A stretch of DNA of 64,000 nucleotides from an uncultured Eubacteriales bacterium (GTDB taxonomy: Bacteria; Bacillota; Clostridia; Christensenellales; UBA1242). The stretch lies in contig URXM01000002.1 of NCBI GenBank assembly GCA_900551855.1, positions 186,001-250,000 on the forward strand, in the 5' to 3' direction. Below are positions 62,601 to 64,000 of this stretch, in pieces (position 1 is the stretch's first letter; every line of letters starts with the position of its first letter). The translations under genes and the position numbers were made by a program. A model generated the notes under the pieces. The model was not told the origin of the DNA and did not search any database. It saw only the letters and a program-made list of their open reading frames with translations.

Positions 62601-64000
62601 TCTTTATCCCAAGGAGTCAACATCAAATATTTTGTTGTAGTAAATCCATTTGAATTTACGGTGCTCAATTTTATTTGTGCCCATGCATCTCCAAAGAAGT
62701 TAAGATTGTTTAATGTAAATCCAGTCTTTGCATAAATGTTGTGTGTTGCATTTGTGTAAGATTGTGTCAACAAATAATCATCAATTGTGTAAGAATGTTC
62801 GATTCCGTCTGCATCTGTGTAGGTGATTAACTTGTTGTAATCGCTACCTTCTGTGCTGTCTGGAACATAACTTGTGATGTAAATTGTGTAGATTGTCATG
62901 TTTCCAGCAAGATCAGTTTCAATAATTTCGTAATAAGTGTTTGGATTAAATTCTGTTACTGTTTCAAGATCTGTGAAGTTTGATGCCAAGAAATCTGTTG
63001 GTGCAGTTTCTTGTTCGGCATCTGTTGTGTATTTTGTATTGTTTCCTTGAGTGTCAACAAATGCTCTGATATATGTTTTGTAAACATCTCCAGAAAGAGA
63101 ATTTTTCAATGTTTGCAAATATGAGTTTGCAACACTGTATGAGTAATAAGCAAATGTTCCTGTATTGTTGCTTATATTGTAGCTTGTTGTAGAAAGATCG
63201 CTGGTTTGTTCCATTTCTGCGGTGTAATATGTTCTAAGTGATGTTGTAGACAATGTAGCAATCATATTTCCAGCAGTTGAATTGTTTACCAAGTTTTGAA
63301 TGTTTGTGCTTGGTGCAGAAAGGTCAACATAAATTCTTTTTGTCACTTTTGAATAGAATCTTGAGTCGTGATTTTTGAATTGCATTGTTATGTCAACATA
63401 GCCATTGTTTTCATAAACATTCAATTTCTTAAGGTCAAGTTGAGCAATGTATGTGTTGTTTGAAAGGGTAGGTTGTTGTGCAAATACATCATCAGTTGCT
63501 CTAAATGTTTGACCCTTGCTTGTTTTAAATATCATTTCATCAATATCTATCTCTGCCATATAGGTGCTTCCAGCATCCCAAATTAAACTTACATTTGATT
63601 GATTTGTATAATAAGTCATGCTTGGCTTTGTTTCATCTGTAGGTGCAGGAGAGGTGATTACTGAATTTAATGAAGAACCAGTTGTTGATTGAACTACAAA
63701 ATCAGGATTAGATTCTTTTACTTCAAAACTGAAAGTCAATGATTGTTGATAATTGTTATCTCCAACTTCTGTTCCAAACCTGCCTTGATAAATTGTTACA
63801 TAATATGTTCCTTCTTCAGAGATATAGTCTAGTTTTGTGCCGTCGCTATATCTATAGAAGTTCAAGAATCCAGATCCATCAGAAACAATTGTGTTAAGAG
63901 TTGGATTTTTTGTGTTTGTAGAAGTTACTGCAATTAAGTTTGATACATCTGTGTCATCTTTATAAATTTCGGCATATAATGCATATTCCTTTATAAGATT
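59696..64000 (-). CDS. Large Ig-like surface protein, 5' end outside the window
   Basis: At least 1434 residues. The frame is open to the window edge, so the N-terminus and signal peptide are missing; a TTG at 63865 is internal. The protein is a series of beta-rich Ig-like domains with repeated features such as GTYYVTIYQG, KYSISLYDNAGNVQKF, PGYYEISFTATS and GTYYVQILSPSGN. The end has a TM helix (AIIAIVISVIVAIVVIIIII) and the basic tail KLRKRIAVK. No LPXTG. The layout matches its convergent neighbour and the giant protein. It is likely exposed on the surface and held in the membrane. The role is unknown; adhesion or wall structure is plausible. Confidence 0.85.
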   Translation of the reverse strand, partial: NLIKEYALYAEIYKDDTDVSNLIAVTSTNTKNPTLNTIVSDGSGFLNFYRYSDGTKLDYISEEGTYYVTIYQGRFGTEVGDNNYQQSLTFSFEVKESNPDFVVQSTTGSSLNSVITSPAPTDETKPSMTYYTNQSNVSLIWDAGSTYMAEIDIDEMIFKTSKGQTFRATDDVFAQQPTLSNNTYIAQLDLKKLNVYENNGYVDITMQFKNHDSRFYSKVTKRIYVDLSAPSTNIQNLVNNSTAGNMIATLSTTSLRTYYTAEMEQTSDLSTTSYNISNNTGTFAYYSYSVANSYLQTLKNSLSGDVYKTYIRAFVDTQGNNTKYTTDAEQETAPTDFLASNFTDLETVTEFNPNTYYEIIETDLAGNMTIYTIYITSYVPDSTEGSDYNKLITYTDADGIEHSYTIDDYLLTQSYTNATHNIYAKTGFTLNNLNFFGDAWAQIKLSTVNSNGFTTTKYLMLTPWDKDYAYAFVGQTYTKIAISDLIDGSVSSRYKNCLSVYNRENRSTTNFYINIRNTSLTASLTNDQNREYIRFTQPTDQSIQSSAYGSTFLTSLSIKANNELIYSQTNKLGFSSLWQSTSNIIVTTDNTLGTITFEINPNLGFVTNTRIEYEYTDNYGTTYKEIHLYKETLITQEVSSEQDLYSYYDTNGGRLYYITKDGLKYNYNPSKYTVEVFDLVDGEISEELTKATTTTSQNSQGVSTILVKTNNDTGVYNDSFALLVRDFNNNDPTTNLVKTIYFTLYNELPQVNDTNENNQPGQFKILDANGNNITRSIIDNLVNDETGYFSEIRVIYSQKETFIPIKYSISTDKVNWTEITSGTRLQCQSDDMKKYYLKIWYDETYLKNEMGTPEYVFGYVPDSGQYNQIFEFNLSSLKSTYWIEKTINGVTSVVDKSDTIYTASDGKQYANHYIVNLSYTDKDLVQIKTNKEQEITATLADVFVDSSTVTSELWIISNTTSGNLGNIPPFNIKIVITYIPSSDNFVEEFYTYNMNGIIDTTENLVNATSKSIVISEDYSSINRIELQWSKYYGISQNEINIRLVKDGIELNPVVYTRKTNGKEYNYVYLTHSGKYSISLYDNAGNVQKFNRGNAGQTEALTFIFLKDVPFTITYTNPVTNEEETSLPIKQAIYNGKVSVNIDKSTRSEFYSLDGYPVISVTKDGVEYTEYFQDDTTYLFEEPGYYEISFTATSNLPDVGKIRQEKYQFTILNPNEYRYSYVYNRYSNYYVEKVIKDGIDITEDLLRTLDVSTITVDQKTYMTELPLSYLDEKTGIGTYMITINSNDKLFKGSSAITSWTYQVNIQNGTAPIKISIAEGAETTSNITVTFNQANIYSEMGESTLRIIKEIDNKNYLYYSLDINSLSTGETTATIDSAGTYYVQILSPSGNLLFSYKVVKNDPLNAAAIIAIVISVIVAIVVIIIIIKLRKRIAVK

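Noticed and set aside
63863..63865. Start of the minus-strand surface protein at TTG 63865
   Set aside because: The frame stays open to 64000 with the same kind of sequence; there is no signal peptide after it.
1..64000. CRISPR arrays, tRNA, rRNA, insertion sequences or prophage
   Set aside because: No regular short repeats, no tRNA-like T-loop sequences, no transposase or integrase motifs and no phage structural genes were seen on either strand.

Overview
This AT-rich window comes from a low-G+C Firmicutes-type bacterium, most likely an uncultured, gut-type member of the Clostridia; the lineage is inferred from gene order, not proven. The housekeeping order resembles Bacillus/Clostridium: holB-ricT-yabB, tatD-rsmA, dnaX-ybaB-recR, pgk-tpiA and rpmG-secE-nusG-rplK-rplA. 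Genes for SpmA, SpmB and a SpoVB-like flippase suggest a sporulation background. The standard code is used with TGA as stop, and most genes have good Shine-Dalgarno (SD) sites. I see no rRNA, tRNA, CRISPR array, insertion sequence or prophage.

Layout. Positions 1-703 hold the end of a membrane-anchored protein, followed by typA. Positions 2722-6335 are an operon with a small membrane protein, dnaB, a one-TM extracytoplasmic protein and a lipoprotein. gltX and trpS follow. Positions 9576-28316 are a single reading frame for a 6246-residue secreted, membrane-anchored surface protein built from GLUG-type, InlB-like and YDG/MBG-type modules. uppP and a Ca2+-type P-ATPase come next. Positions 31873-37156 carry holB-ricT-yabB, the opposing spmA-spmB pair, and tatD-rsmA. 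Positions 37191-43152 hold small and unknown genes, rplI, a SpoVB-like flippase, HU and dusB. Positions 43237-47618 are one run, pgk-tpiA-dnaX-ybaB-recR. A TetR regulator diverges from a small membrane protein, followed by argS, a 42-residue gene, an orphan HicB-like gene and an unknown gene. Positions 52451-54892 are rpmG-secE-nusG-rplK-rplA. The right end has two convergent genes for very large Ig-like surface proteins; the second runs off the window.

The most notable signals are these. (1) dnaX is interrupted at a nine-A tract holding the slippery heptamer A AAA AAC, with the tau C-terminal domain continuing in the -1 frame; this predicts short gamma-like and long tau-like products. (2) Four genes (holB, tatD, the gene at 38307 and dusB) lack an SD and each has a -10 hexamer exactly 6 nt before ATG with a -35 box 17-18 nt further up, which is the geometry of leaderless transcription. 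(3) Several promoters are fused to terminators (holB, argS, rpmG). (4) The four large surface proteins share a signal-peptide plus C-terminal TM plus basic tail layout and lack LPXTG motifs, suggesting sortase-independent anchoring. All functional calls come from reading motifs and context; no database search was possible.
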